26,393 nt of DNA, taken from the NCBI GenBank assembly GCA_020026435.1, contig JAHHQK010000033.1:1-26393 (forward strand), given 5' to 3'. The position numbers and the translations under genes are program-made. This DNA is from Alistipes sp. (GTDB lineage Bacteria > Bacteroidota > Bacteroidia > Bacteroidales > Rikenellaceae). This document shows, one piece after another, positions 1 to 8,622 of the stretch. The notes beneath the pieces are model-generated. The model was not told where the DNA came from, did no database searches, and saw only the letters and a list, made by a program, of their open reading frames with translations. Numbering within the stretch: the first letter of the stretch is position 1; the number at the start of each line of letters is the position of its first letter.

Positions 1-51
1 AGCACAACCTTGCCAAGGTTGGGGTCGCGAGTTCGAGTCTCGTTTTCCGCT
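1..51 (+). tRNA. tRNA-Gly (GCC), 3' portion; 5' end lies before the window
   Basis: The first 51 bases fold as the end of a tRNA. The anticodon stem is CAACC (5-9) with GGTTG (17-21) around the 7-nt loop TTGCCAA, which places anticodon GCC at 12-14. The T arm pairs GCGAG (27-31) with CTCGT (39-43) around loop TTCGAGT. The acceptor 3' strand TTTCCGC (44-50) is followed by discriminator T51, as is usual for bacterial tRNA-Gly. CCA is not encoded. The 5' acceptor strand and most of the D arm are off the left edge, so the acceptor stem cannot be verified. Confidence 0.93.
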
Positions 52-72
52 CATCATCCGATGGATTTGATC

Positions 73-95
73 AAACGGTCAGATCCGTTTTTTTT
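73..95 (+). terminator. Rho-independent terminator after tRNA-Gly
   Basis: AAACGG (73-78) pairs with CCGTTT (85-90) around a 6-nt loop and runs straight into a T tract ending at 95. It sits 22 nt after the tRNA 3' end. The stem is short (6 bp), but the position and T run are typical. Confidence 0.75.
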
Positions 96-108
96 GTTTC
101 ATATTCCT

Positions 109-156
109 ACCCTCACCACGCGATCCTGCCCGACCCTCACCTCACGATTCCGCCCG
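109..156 (+). repeat. Two tandem 24-nt imperfect repeats upstream of the HTCS gene
   Basis: Bases 109-132 and 133-156 are adjacent copies of a 24-nt unit that starts ACCCTCACC and ends GCCCG, with 20 of 24 positions identical. They lie about 110 nt before the putative HTCS promoter. No coding function is seen. They could be a protein-binding site or a chance duplication. Confidence 0.6.
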
Positions 157-157
157 A

Positions 158-180
158 CATCGGGGACAATTTTCCCGATG
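158..180 (+). other. Hairpin-forming inverted repeat without T tract
   Basis: CATCGGGGA (158-166) pairs with TTCCCGATG (172-180), with one G-T pair and a 5-nt loop. No T tract follows on either strand, so it is not a classical terminator. It sits between the tandem repeat and the putative HTCS promoter. Bases 181-264 hold nothing else I can identify. Confidence 0.5.
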
Positions 181-264
181 AAAATCCGGTTTCGAGCCTC
201 CGATCGCACGAGAATTTCTTCCCGAAGACAATCCGCCCCCCGCCATTCACCCGACCAAATAAGA

Positions 265-296
265 TTTCGGATTCTCTCTTTTTTTTTGTATTTTTG
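265..296 (+). promoter_or_regulatory. Putative promoter of the HTCS gene
   Basis: TATTTTTG (289-296) is an exact match to the Bacteroidetes -7 element TAnnTTTG. TTTC (265-268) lies 20 nt upstream, the expected spacing for the -33 TTTG element, with one mismatch. Predicted transcription would start near 303, giving a leader of about 70 nt. This is a motif match only. Confidence 0.55.
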
Positions 297-371
297 TATA
301 AATTACAAAAACCGAAAGCCTGACAACCATAGCCTAATGGAGGTTCGGCTGCCGAAATCCGGAATCGTCGA

Positions 372-3300
372 ATGAACAATTTTGTCAAATACCTGCTCTG
401 CCTTTTCTGTGCGTCGCTCACCCTTTCGGCCAACGCACATCTGACCAACTCTTCGCTCGACGTGCGTCATATCGGCTATGCCGACGGATTGAGCAGCCAG
501 AAAGTATTTTCCATCGTGGAAGACTCCGACGGAATCATCTGGATCGCCAACAAGAAAGGCGTGGATCGCTACAACGGTTCCGAATTGAGAAACTATCCCC
601 TCTCAACCATCTCGCTGCCGGGCATGGTCATCCGTCTGATCCACGACCCCCAAAAGGGATTGTGGGCCTATGATCTGATTGGCAATATCTACCATTACGA
701 TCCCTACAACGATCGGTTTGAACAAAAACTCTCGCTCAGCGACATCATCGGCTATGATATTTTCCTCACCCGCATCCTCTTCGATTCCGAAGGAGACCTG
801 CTGATCGGCTGCGACAAAGGTCTCTTCCGCCAAAAGGCCGACTCCTCCCGAATCGAAACCCTGATCCGGGATGAATACATCACGGGACTCGCCCTTTCCG
901 ACCAATACCTCTATGCGGGGACACCCAACGGTCTTCAGTGCCTATCGCTCGACGAAGCATCATCTCCCGAACGGTTTTTCGAACATTTCGACATCAAATT
1001 CCTCTACTACGACTCGCTCAAAGACGAGTTGTGGATCGACACGGTCGACCGCGGTCTTTATGTCCGCCACGCCCCGGGCTCCATATCCCACATCAAGGAA
1101 CCCGACCGCGAATTTCTGAACCCCATCACCGACATCACCCGCTACGACGAACGCCATCTGCTCGTGGGTGTGGACGGAGGAGGCGTCTACACCATCGACA
1201 CCGAAACCTTCAAGGCCGAACTGCTGCTCAACACCGACGACAGATCCGATGCCCGCCTCCACGGCAAGGGTGTCTACTCCGTGATGAAGGATCACAACGA
1301 CAACATCTGGATCGGCAGCTACACCGGAGGGGCATCGCTGGTGATCCCCATGCAAAAACCCGTCATCAGCCTCAGCCACCAAAAGGGCAACAGACAATCG
1401 CTCATCGACAACAACATCAACGGCATCCAGGAGAACGACAACGGCGACCTGTGGCTGGCAACCGACATGGGCATCAGCATCCGTCGGGGGAACGACGACT
1501 GGTCGCACATCCTCAAGGACAAGGTCGCGCTGACCTTCTGCAACAGCCACGACCACCACATGTGGGTCGGCACCTACGGCGACGGCATCTATCTGATCGA
1601 TCGCCACGGCCGCGTTCTGCGTCATCTGACCTCGCAACAGGGTATCCTCACCACCAACTACATCTTCGCAATCCGGGAAGATTGCTCGGGGAATCTCTGG
1701 GTCGGCGGTATGGGCGGCGATCTGGTCATGCTGGAGAAAAACACCCTCCGCAGGAAGACATTCCCCATCTGCAAGATCCTCTCCATCGAGTACGTACCCC
1801 ACAACAACACCCTCATCACAGCCACGGTCAACGGCTTCCATGTGGTCGACATCGCCTCGGGGCAGTCGACCCACTACCCCATACTCAACTCCCACAACGA
1901 ACAGCACGCCAGCTCCTACATCATCACCACGCTCTGCAACGATGACGACACGGTCTGGTTGGCAACCGAAGGCGGAGGTTTGCTCCTGTATGACCTGAAG
2001 AGCCGTACCACCCGACAATACACCACCGAGGACGGCCTCCCGTCGAACGACATCTACGGTCTGAGCTACGATACGGACGGACGCATGTGGCTCTCCACGG
2101 GTCAGGGCATAGCGGTGATCAACGACGGGAAGATCAGCAACATGAACTACATCAGCGAGTTGAACCGCGAATACAACAAGGACTCCCATACCCGTCTGCA
2201 CGACGGTCGATTAGCCTTCGGAAGCACCAACGGAGCGGTGATCATCACCCCTCATCTGATCACCGACCGAAGCTACGAAGCCCCCCTTCGCTTCTCGAAA
2301 CTCACGATCGACAACATCTCCCCCGAAACCGAACGCCGCCTGCGTCCGCATAACTACGCCATGCTTCAGGACGACCGCAAGGTCATCCTCGATCACCGGT
2401 ACAATTCCTTCACGCTCTCCTTCGAGGCAATCAACTACCGCTACCAGAGGGATATCGTATACAGCTACATTCTGGAAGGTTACGAACCCTACTGGAGCAC
2501 CCCCTCGGACAACGGCTCCGTCAAGTATACCAACATCGCGGCCGGAGACTATCTCTTCAGACTCCGCAGCATCCGCCAAAGCGACGGCAAGATCCTCTCC
2601 GAGAAGAGTTTTCCGCTCGAGATCCGCCACCCGTGGTATCAAACCTGGTGGGCCTGGGCATTGTACCTGCTGCTCACCGCCTCGATCATCATCTTTGCGT
2701 GGAGGTTCAAAAGCAACGTCCTCCAGAAGCGTTACTACGAACACAAGATCCGTTTCTTCATCGACACGGCCCACAACATCCGCACCCCGGTGTCCCTGGT
2801 CATGGCCCCTCTCGATGACATGGACAAGGACCACACCCTCACCGAGGAAAACCGCTATCTGCTGAATCTGGCCCGATCCAACATCTCGAAACTGAACAAC
2901 CTCATCATCAATCTGCTGGATTTCGAGAAGATCGACATCCGCCGACACGATCCCGACAACGAGATCTCGTCGCTGAACGACACCCTCCTCCAGCTCACCG
3001 ATGCCTTCACCCCCTTCTGCCGTCAGAAAGAGGTCGACTTCACCTTCACACTCCCCGTCGAGGATATTTACATTCGTGCGGAGGCTCATCTTCTGGAGAT
3101 GATGCTCTCCAACCTGCTGTCCAACGCCTGCAAATACACCGATAAAGGCGGACGTGTGCATCTGGATGTGGTGTGCAACAAGCACCACGTCAAGATCCGC
3201 ATCAGCGACACCGGATGCGGCATTCCCCGATCGATGCATCACCTCATCTTCACGGATGTCTGCCGGGCAGAGAACGTGCGGAATCACATCGAGGGTTCGG

Positions 3301-4325
3301 GATTCGGACTGATTCAGGTCTACCGCATCGTACGGAAACTCCACGGTCAAATCTCCTTCCAATCCGAGGAGAACCGCGGTACGACCTTTTTCATCACCCT
3401 GAAACGCACCCACGAACGTCCCCGCAGTGCCACTGCCCCGATACCGACTTCCTTAAGAGAGACTCTCCCGGTATCAAGCCCCGCCCCCACCCCTCGGACC
3501 TCCTCTCAGGGGAAGGACCTGCTGATGATCATCGAGGACAACAGCTCCTTAAGAGAGTATCTCTGCCACCTCTTCCGGGCGGAGTATTCGATCGTCGACT
3601 TTGCCTGCGGCGAGGATGCCTTGAAATACCTCCAAACGGGCTATCCCGACATCATCCTCTCCGACCTGATGATGCCCGGCATACAGGGTGACGAACTGTG
3701 CCGGATCGTCAAACAGAACCCCGACACGGCGGGAATTCCCTTTGTGCTGCTCACGGCCAAAGCCATACACGAGGCCATGGTCAAGGGTCTAAAAGTCGGT
3801 GCCGATGACTACATCACCAAACCCTTCAACCGCGAAATCCTCGAGGTCAAGTTGCGCGGACTCATCGCCAATCGCAACCGCATGAGGGAGTATATGTTGC
3901 ATCAGGCCCTCAACCAAACCGCATCGCAAGCGACCGCACTTCCGACCGAAGAGGCCTCCTCTTCAGCAGAAGAATTCACCCTCAATCCCGAAGACTGCAA
4001 ATTTGTCGAGCAAGCCACCGACCTTGTGCTGAAAAACATGACCGATCCCCAATTCGACATCAACACGCTGTGTCGGGAAACGGGTCTGTGCCGCACCTAC
4101 CTCTACGAGCGTCTGAAATCCCTCACGGGCAAAGCCCCCCAGGAATTCATCCGCATCATCCGTCTGAGAAGGGCGGCTGAGCTGCTGCGCCAAGGCAACA
4201 GCGTGGCCGATACGGCCATGATGACAGGATTCGGCAACATCAAATATTTCAGTTCGCTCTTCAAAAAAGAATTCGGCATACAGCCCAGCCGCTATGCCCG
4301 CCAAACAGATTCCCAACCCCGATAA
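372..4325 (+). CDS. Hybrid two-component system sensor/regulator (HTCS) of the beta-glucan PUL
   Basis: This 1317-residue protein fuses a sensor kinase, response regulator and DNA-binding domain, the normal HTCS length and order. A signal peptide (cleavage near residue 22, after ANA) leads into a periplasmic sensor built of many Reg_prop beta-propeller repeats (for example the DGIIWIANKKG and DNIWIG segments) and a Y_Y_Y domain at about 675-752. One membrane helix spans about 758-778. The cytoplasmic part has a HisKA motif TAHNIRTP with phospho-acceptor His801, HATPase G1 box DTGCGIP from Asp946, and G2 box GSGFGL. The receiver has acidic pair Glu1055/Asp1056, phospho-acceptor Asp1098 and Lys1150. 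A C-terminal AraC-type helix-turn-helix covers about 1215-1312. All catalytic residues are present, so it should be active. HTCS proteins of this type bind a PUL-derived oligosaccharide in the periplasm and activate the adjacent SusCD operon. The neighbouring GH16/GH3 genes suggest a beta-gluco-oligosaccharide ligand (inference). Confidence 0.96.
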   Translation: MNNFVKYLLCLFCASLTLSANAHLTNSSLDVRHIGYADGLSSQKVFSIVEDSDGIIWIANKKGVDRYNGSELRNYPLSTISLPGMVIRLIHDPQKGLWAYDLIGNIYHYDPYNDRFEQKLSLSDIIGYDIFLTRILFDSEGDLLIGCDKGLFRQKADSSRIETLIRDEYITGLALSDQYLYAGTPNGLQCLSLDEASSPERFFEHFDIKFLYYDSLKDELWIDTVDRGLYVRHAPGSISHIKEPDREFLNPITDITRYDERHLLVGVDGGGVYTIDTETFKAELLLNTDDRSDARLHGKGVYSVMKDHNDNIWIGSYTGGASLVIPMQKPVISLSHQKGNRQSLIDNNINGIQENDNGDLWLATDMGISIRRGNDDWSHILKDKVALTFCNSHDHHMWVGTYGDGIYLIDRHGRVLRHLTSQQGILTTNYIFAIREDCSGNLWVGGMGGDLVMLEKNTLRRKTFPICKILSIEYVPHNNTLITATVNGFHVVDIASGQSTHYPILNSHNEQHASSYIITTLCNDDDTVWLATEGGGLLLYDLKSRTTRQYTTEDGLPSNDIYGLSYDTDGRMWLSTGQGIAVINDGKISNMNYISELNREYNKDSHTRLHDGRLAFGSTNGAVIITPHLITDRSYEAPLRFSKLTIDNISPETERRLRPHNYAMLQDDRKVILDHRYNSFTLSFEAINYRYQRDIVYSYILEGYEPYWSTPSDNGSVKYTNIAAGDYLFRLRSIRQSDGKILSEKSFPLEIRHPWYQTWWAWALYLLLTASIIIFAWRFKSNVLQKRYYEHKIRFFIDTAHNIRTPVSLVMAPLDDMDKDHTLTEENRYLLNLARSNISKLNNLIINLLDFEKIDIRRHDPDNEISSLNDTLLQLTDAFTPFCRQKEVDFTFTLPVEDIYIRAEAHLLEMMLSNLLSNACKYTDKGGRVHLDVVCNKHHVKIRISDTGCGIPRSMHHLIFTDVCRAENVRNHIEGSGFGLIQVYRIVRKLHGQISFQSEENRGTTFFITLKRTHERPRSATAPIPTSLRETLPVSSPAPTPRTSSQGKDLLMIIEDNSSLREYLCHLFRAEYSIVDFACGEDALKYLQTGYPDIILSDLMMPGIQGDELCRIVKQNPDTAGIPFVLLTAKAIHEAMVKGLKVGADDYITKPFNREILEVKLRGLIANRNRMREYMLHQALNQTASQATALPTEEASSSAEEFTLNPEDCKFVEQATDLVLKNMTDPQFDINTLCRETGLCRTYLYERLKSLTGKAPQEFIRIIRLRRAAELLRQGNSVADTAMMTGFGNIKYFSSLFKKEFGIQPSRYARQTDSQPR

Positions 4326-4385
4326 CAAACTCGGTCGACATCGACCTCACACACTTTCCGCTTTTCAGTCCCGGACTTCACTTTT

Positions 4386-4450
4386 GTTTGGAATCAAACC
4401 TTTATTGTCAGATTTCTGCCCATCGGTTGACGGTTATTTAACCATCTTTG
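4386..4450 (+). promoter_or_regulatory. Putative promoter/operator of the PUL operon with two inverted repeats
   Basis: The 167-nt gap between the HTCS gene and the GH16 gene contains GTTTG-gaat-CAAAC (4386-4399) and a perfect palindrome GGTTA-tt-TAACC (4432-4443). The palindrome directly abuts CATCTTTG (4443-4450), a near match (TA replaced by CA) to the -7 element TAnnTTTG. Transcription would start near 4456. The first inverted repeat could instead be a weak terminator for the HTCS gene, as it is followed by a T-rich stretch. No good -33 element is seen. Being the only sizeable gap before a five-gene run, it is the likely HTCS target. Confidence 0.45.
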
Positions 4451-4492
4451 CATAGGGAATTTTCCCCGATTCACCATTAAAACACTAACCAG

Positions 4493-5338
4493 ATGAAAGA
4501 AATTCGACACTACTTATTTTTTTTGGTATTCACTCCCCTACTCATGGCCTGTTGCTCGGACTCGGACTCCAATGGCCCGTCCGACCACCCCGACACTACC
4601 TCTTTTTTCGATGATTTCGACTCCTTCAATTCCCTTGTATGGAATAAGGAGACCCGCGACGCAGGCTGGACCAACAACGAACTCCAAGCCTACGATCCCC
4701 GTCATGTATCCATCGGTAAGGATGGCGACAAAACCGTCCTGAAACTCACTGCCGAACGTCGCAACGGACGTATCCTCTCGGGAAGAGTCAACACGGCCTC
4801 GACCCGCACCTTCCACTACGGACGCATCGAGGCCGGAATCAAACTCCCCAAAACCAACGGCGGTCTGTGGCCGGCATTCTGGCTGCTGGGCGACAACGGT
4901 GAATCATGGCCGGCCTGCGGAGAGATCGACATCCTGGAAATGGGTGCTCAAAGCGGCATGACCTCGGGAACATCCGAACAGGAGGTCAATATGGCCATCC
5001 ACTTCGGGGCCTCCCCCTCCGACCACCAATCCCTCAATCAGAAATCGGTCTTTGCGAAAAGTCTTCAAGACGGACAATACCATATTTATGCTTTGGACCG
5101 CACGCCCGACTCCTTGACCTTTTCGATCGACGGAGAGATTGTCCATACCCTATCGATGAGCCCCTCAGACAAATACTTCCCCTACTTCGATCACCCCTTC
5201 TACATGGTTCTCAATCTGGCCGTTGGCGGTGATTTCACGGGGATCATGTCCATAGACGGGATTACGGCCCTCCAAGAGGGGCAGAAGGCCGTGATGTATA
5301 TCGACTACATCAAGATCACTCCCGCGAATACGAAATAA
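4493..5338 (+). CDS. GH16 family endo-beta-glucanase, surface lipoprotein
   Basis: The 281-residue protein has a lipoprotein signal peptide ending LMAC (Cys20). It is followed by CSDSDS, an acidic stretch of the kind that routes Bacteroidetes lipoproteins to the outer surface. The GH16 fold follows, with signature EIDILE at 144-149: nucleophile Glu144, assisting Asp146, acid/base Glu149. Upstream segments (WTNNELQAY, FHYGRIEAGIKLP, GLWPAFWLLG) and a late VLNLAVGGDF are typical of bacterial laminarinases and lichenases. The family hydrolyses internal beta-1,3 or beta-1,4 bonds in 1,3- or mixed-linkage glucans. Which bond this one cuts cannot be told from the motif alone. It is the first gene of the operon, 43 nt before the SusC gene, and probably makes the oligosaccharides that SusCD imports. 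The length is normal for a single-domain GH16 with no extra carbohydrate-binding module. Confidence 0.93.
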   Translation: MKEIRHYLFFLVFTPLLMACCSDSDSNGPSDHPDTTSFFDDFDSFNSLVWNKETRDAGWTNNELQAYDPRHVSIGKDGDKTVLKLTAERRNGRILSGRVNTASTRTFHYGRIEAGIKLPKTNGGLWPAFWLLGDNGESWPACGEIDILEMGAQSGMTSGTSEQEVNMAIHFGASPSDHQSLNQKSVFAKSLQDGQYHIYALDRTPDSLTFSIDGEIVHTLSMSPSDKYFPYFDHPFYMVLNLAVGGDFTGIMSIDGITALQEGQKAVMYIDYIKITPANTK

Positions 5339-5381
5339 TCCCGATCACCATCAAATTTACCACCTTAAAAACCAAGCTAAA

Positions 5382-8300
5382 ATGAATGCTTCTAACTTCG
5401 GATCTTATAAACACATTCTGTTTTGTGTTTTGCTATCCTTATGCGGGCTTGGAATAACCATCCCACAAAATCTGTCGGCAGCTCCCCTCGAGCTTCAACA
5501 AAAACAAAAACACTTCATCAAGGGTCTTGTAAAGAACGATAAAGACCCCATCGTGGGTGCCACCATTCTGGAGAAAGGCACCTACAACGGCACGCTGACC
5601 AACTCCAAGGGCGAATTCGCCATCGAAGTGAGCGAAGGCTCCACGCTGATGATCAGCTGTCTGGGCTACGCCAGCTGCGAGAAACCCACCAACAGCGACT
5701 ACATCGAGGTCGTCCTTGAGGAGGAGGCCACCCAACTGGAAGACGTCGTCGTCACTGCTCTCGGCATCAGCCGCGAACGCAAAGCCCTGGGTTACGGTCT
5801 GGCCAAGGTCGACGGCGAATCGCTGACCAAGGCCAAAGAGACCAACATCATCAACTCGATGGCCGGTCGCATTCCGGGTCTTGTCATCCAGCAGACGGCC
5901 GGCGGTCCTGCGGGATCGTCGCGCGTGATCCTCCGAGGCAGCACCGAAATCACCGGTAACAACCAGCCGCTCTACATCATCGACGGCGTGCCCCTCGACA
6001 ACACCTCCTATGGAGCTGCGGGTCAGGTGGGCGGTTACGACCTCGGTGACGGCATCTCGGACATCAACCCCGACGATATCGAGAGCATCTCGGTACTCAA
6101 AGGCCCGGCGGCATCGGCTATCTACGGCAGCCGCGCCAGCCACGGCGTACTGCTCATCACCACCAAGCATGCAGCCTCGGACCGCAAGCTCAGCGTGGAG
6201 TATAACGGCACATTCACCGTCGACACCCAGCTCTCGAAGTGGGACGACATCCAACAGATCTATGGTATGGGCAGCCACGGTTCCTACACCATCGACGCCA
6301 TCACCTCCACCAACAAAAGCTGGGGTGCGAAGGCCGACGGCAACAACTCGCTGAAGTATTTCGACGGCGTGGAACGTCCCTATCTGATCATCCCCGACAA
6401 TACCGAGAATTTCTTCCGCACGGGCTTCACGGCCACCAACACGGCCATCATCAACGCCAATTCGGGAAACACCGGCATGCGTTTCACATTCACCGACATG
6501 CGCAATCGTGACATCGTCCCCAAGACCAACATGAGCCGCGACATCTTCAAACTGCGCACCCACACCACCCGTGGTAAATTGGAGTTGGATTTCAGCGGAA
6601 CCTACACCCGCGAGAAGGTCAACAACCGTCCGGCCCTGAGCGACAGCAAGTCCAACGTGGGTAAGAACCTCATGACTTTGGCCACGACCTACGATCAACG
6701 CTGGCTGCGCACCTACGAAGACAAAAACGGCGAATACTCCAACTGGAACGGCATGGATCCCTACAACGTCAACCCCTACTGGGATCTGTACAAGAACCAC
6801 AACACCTCGAAGAAAGACCTCTTCCGCCTCAACGCCAAGATCGCTTGGAAGGCGACCAAACACATCAAGTTGCAGGCAACGGCCGGTGCCGAATTGAACT
6901 GGTTCATGTTCGAGGACTACAAAGCCCCCACAACCCCCGGATTCGAAGCCGGATATTTGCAGCGCAGCAACTTCCGCAACCGTATGTACAACTTCGAATT
7001 CCTCGCCCTGTTCAACAACAACTGGGGCAATTTCGACTTCAATGCCACGCTGGGCGGCAACATCTACAAGGTCAACAACCTGACCAACATCATCACGGCT
7101 CAGGATATGCAGATCCGCGACGTAGTGGCCATCAACAGCTTCAACGAAACGAGCAACACCGAACACAGCTACCGCAAACAGATCAACTCGATCTTTGCAT
7201 CGGCCAACATCGGCTGGAAACACATGCTCTACCTCGATGCCACCGTCCGTGGTGACCAGTCCTCGACCCTGCCCGTCTCGAACAACATCTACGTCTACCC
7301 CTCGGTATCCGGAAGTTTCGTATTCTCCGAGCTCATCAAATCCTTCGACATATTGCCCTACGCCAAGTTGAGGATGTCGTGGGCTCAGGTCGGCAGCGAC
7401 ACCGATCCCTACAAGTTGGATCTGCTCTACACCAAATCGAAATTCGCCTACCCGGGCTACACCATCGGCTACATCGACGGACACATGAATCCCAACAAGA
7501 ACCTCAAACCCACCAAAACCAATTCGTTTGAGTTCGGTATCGAGATGAAGCTGCTGAAGAACCGCATCGGTTTGGATTTCACCTACTACAACCAGGTCAG
7601 CAAAAACCAGATCATGGGTATGGCCAGTTCCTGGACTTCGGGTTACACCTACCGCATGATCAATGCCGGCGAGATCGAAAACAAGGGTATCGAGATCGCC
7701 CTCAACACCCGTCCGATCCAAACCGAAAACTTCAGTTGGGATCTGAACTTCAACTTCTCGAAGAACAGCAACAAGGTGAAGGCTCTGATCGATGACATCG
7801 ACACCTTCGAGTTGGAAAAAGCCACATGGCTCAATGTCCAGATTGCCGCCAAAGTCGGCGAAAACTTCGGCTCGATCATCGGTCCCGATTTTCTCTACAA
7901 CGACAACGGCGATGTCCTGATCGACCCCACGACGGGTCTTCCCCTCTACGACAAGAGCAACCACGTCCTGGGTAATGCCTCGTGGGATTGGACGGGCGGT
8001 CTGAATACCACCTTCCGCTACAAGAGTCTCTCACTTTCGGCCATCTTCGACATCAAGGTCGGTGCCGACCTCTTCTCCATGTCAGCCCGTGCCGCCTGCG
8101 AGTCGGGTAAGGCTTCCTACACCCTTCCCGGACGTGCCGAGTGGTACCGCTCCGAGGAGCAGCGCGAAGCTGCCGGTATCCCGGCCGGTTCGACCGAATG
8201 GAAACCCACCGGAGGTTTCATCGCTCCCGGTGTCATCGACAACGGCGACGGAACCTTCCGCCCCAACGACATCATCATCGATCCCGAGACCTACTGGATG

Positions 8301-8585
8301 AACGTCTGCCGCAATGCACCCTCGATGTTCGTCTACGACAACTCCTACATCAAATGCCGCGAGCTCACGCTGAGCTACAATATGCCGGCCAAATGGTTCG
8401 GAAAGGGAAAGGTGATCAGCGGCATGAGCGTCTCGTTTGTGGCCCGCAACCCCTTCTTCGTGTGGAAGAACATCCCCAATATCGATCCCGACTCCAACTA
8501 CAACAACACGACGGGTATGGGTTTGGAGTATGGTTCGTTACCCTCGCGTAAAAGTTTCGGTTTCAACCTCAATGTGAAATTCTGA
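5382..8585 (+). CDS. SusC/RagA-family TonB-dependent outer-membrane oligosaccharide transporter
   Basis: The 1067-residue protein has a signal peptide (about 1-34, ending LSAA). A carboxypeptidase-regulatory-like domain follows at about 44-118 (IKGLVKNDKDPIVGATI, with GYAS near the end). The TonB-box region EDVVVTALGI is near 122-131, and the plug domain at about 135-265 shows RIPGLVIQ, VILRG, PLYIIDGVPLDN and SIYGSRA-type motifs (here AIYGSRASHGVLLITTK). The rest is a 22-strand barrel ending in Phe, as outer-membrane barrels do. SusC proteins import oligosaccharides across the outer membrane with TonB energy and pair with a SusD lid. The SusD gene follows after 37 nt. This transporter is expected to carry beta-glucan fragments released by the GH16 enzyme (inference from context). 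I see no frameshift. Confidence 0.96.
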   Translation: MNASNFGSYKHILFCVLLSLCGLGITIPQNLSAAPLELQQKQKHFIKGLVKNDKDPIVGATILEKGTYNGTLTNSKGEFAIEVSEGSTLMISCLGYASCEKPTNSDYIEVVLEEEATQLEDVVVTALGISRERKALGYGLAKVDGESLTKAKETNIINSMAGRIPGLVIQQTAGGPAGSSRVILRGSTEITGNNQPLYIIDGVPLDNTSYGAAGQVGGYDLGDGISDINPDDIESISVLKGPAASAIYGSRASHGVLLITTKHAASDRKLSVEYNGTFTVDTQLSKWDDIQQIYGMGSHGSYTIDAITSTNKSWGAKADGNNSLKYFDGVERPYLIIPDNTENFFRTGFTATNTAIINANSGNTGMRFTFTDMRNRDIVPKTNMSRDIFKLRTHTTRGKLELDFSGTYTREKVNNRPALSDSKSNVGKNLMTLATTYDQRWLRTYEDKNGEYSNWNGMDPYNVNPYWDLYKNHNTSKKDLFRLNAKIAWKATKHIKLQATAGAELNWFMFEDYKAPTTPGFEAGYLQRSNFRNRMYNFEFLALFNNNWGNFDFNATLGGNIYKVNNLTNIITAQDMQIRDVVAINSFNETSNTEHSYRKQINSIFASANIGWKHMLYLDATVRGDQSSTLPVSNNIYVYPSVSGSFVFSELIKSFDILPYAKLRMSWAQVGSDTDPYKLDLLYTKSKFAYPGYTIGYIDGHMNPNKNLKPTKTNSFEFGIEMKLLKNRIGLDFTYYNQVSKNQIMGMASSWTSGYTYRMINAGEIENKGIEIALNTRPIQTENFSWDLNFNFSKNSNKVKALIDDIDTFELEKATWLNVQIAAKVGENFGSIIGPDFLYNDNGDVLIDPTTGLPLYDKSNHVLGNASWDWTGGLNTTFRYKSLSLSAIFDIKVGADLFSMSARAACESGKASYTLPGRAEWYRSEEQREAAGIPAGSTEWKPTGGFIAPGVIDNGDGTFRPNDIIIDPETYWMNVCRNAPSMFVYDNSYIKCRELTLSYNMPAKWFGKGKVISGMSVSFVARNPFFVWKNIPNIDPDSNYNNTTGMGLEYGSLPSRKSFGFNLNVKF

Positions 8586-8622
8586 CCCGAAACAGATGAC
8601 TAACTCATAAAAGCGAACAACG

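Noticed and set aside
10..375. 121-codon frame between the tRNA and the HTCS gene
   Set aside because: It begins inside the tRNA, runs through a terminator and repeats, and has an unstructured Ser/Arg/Pro-rich translation.
5439..7964. 841-codon open frame on the minus strand opposite the SusC gene
   Set aside because: The plus strand has clear SusC homology. The antisense frame stays open because G/C-ending codons avoid reverse-complement stops, and its translation shows no family features. The same applies to long antisense frames at 960-2201, 2211-3413, 11623-13581 and 13817-15289.
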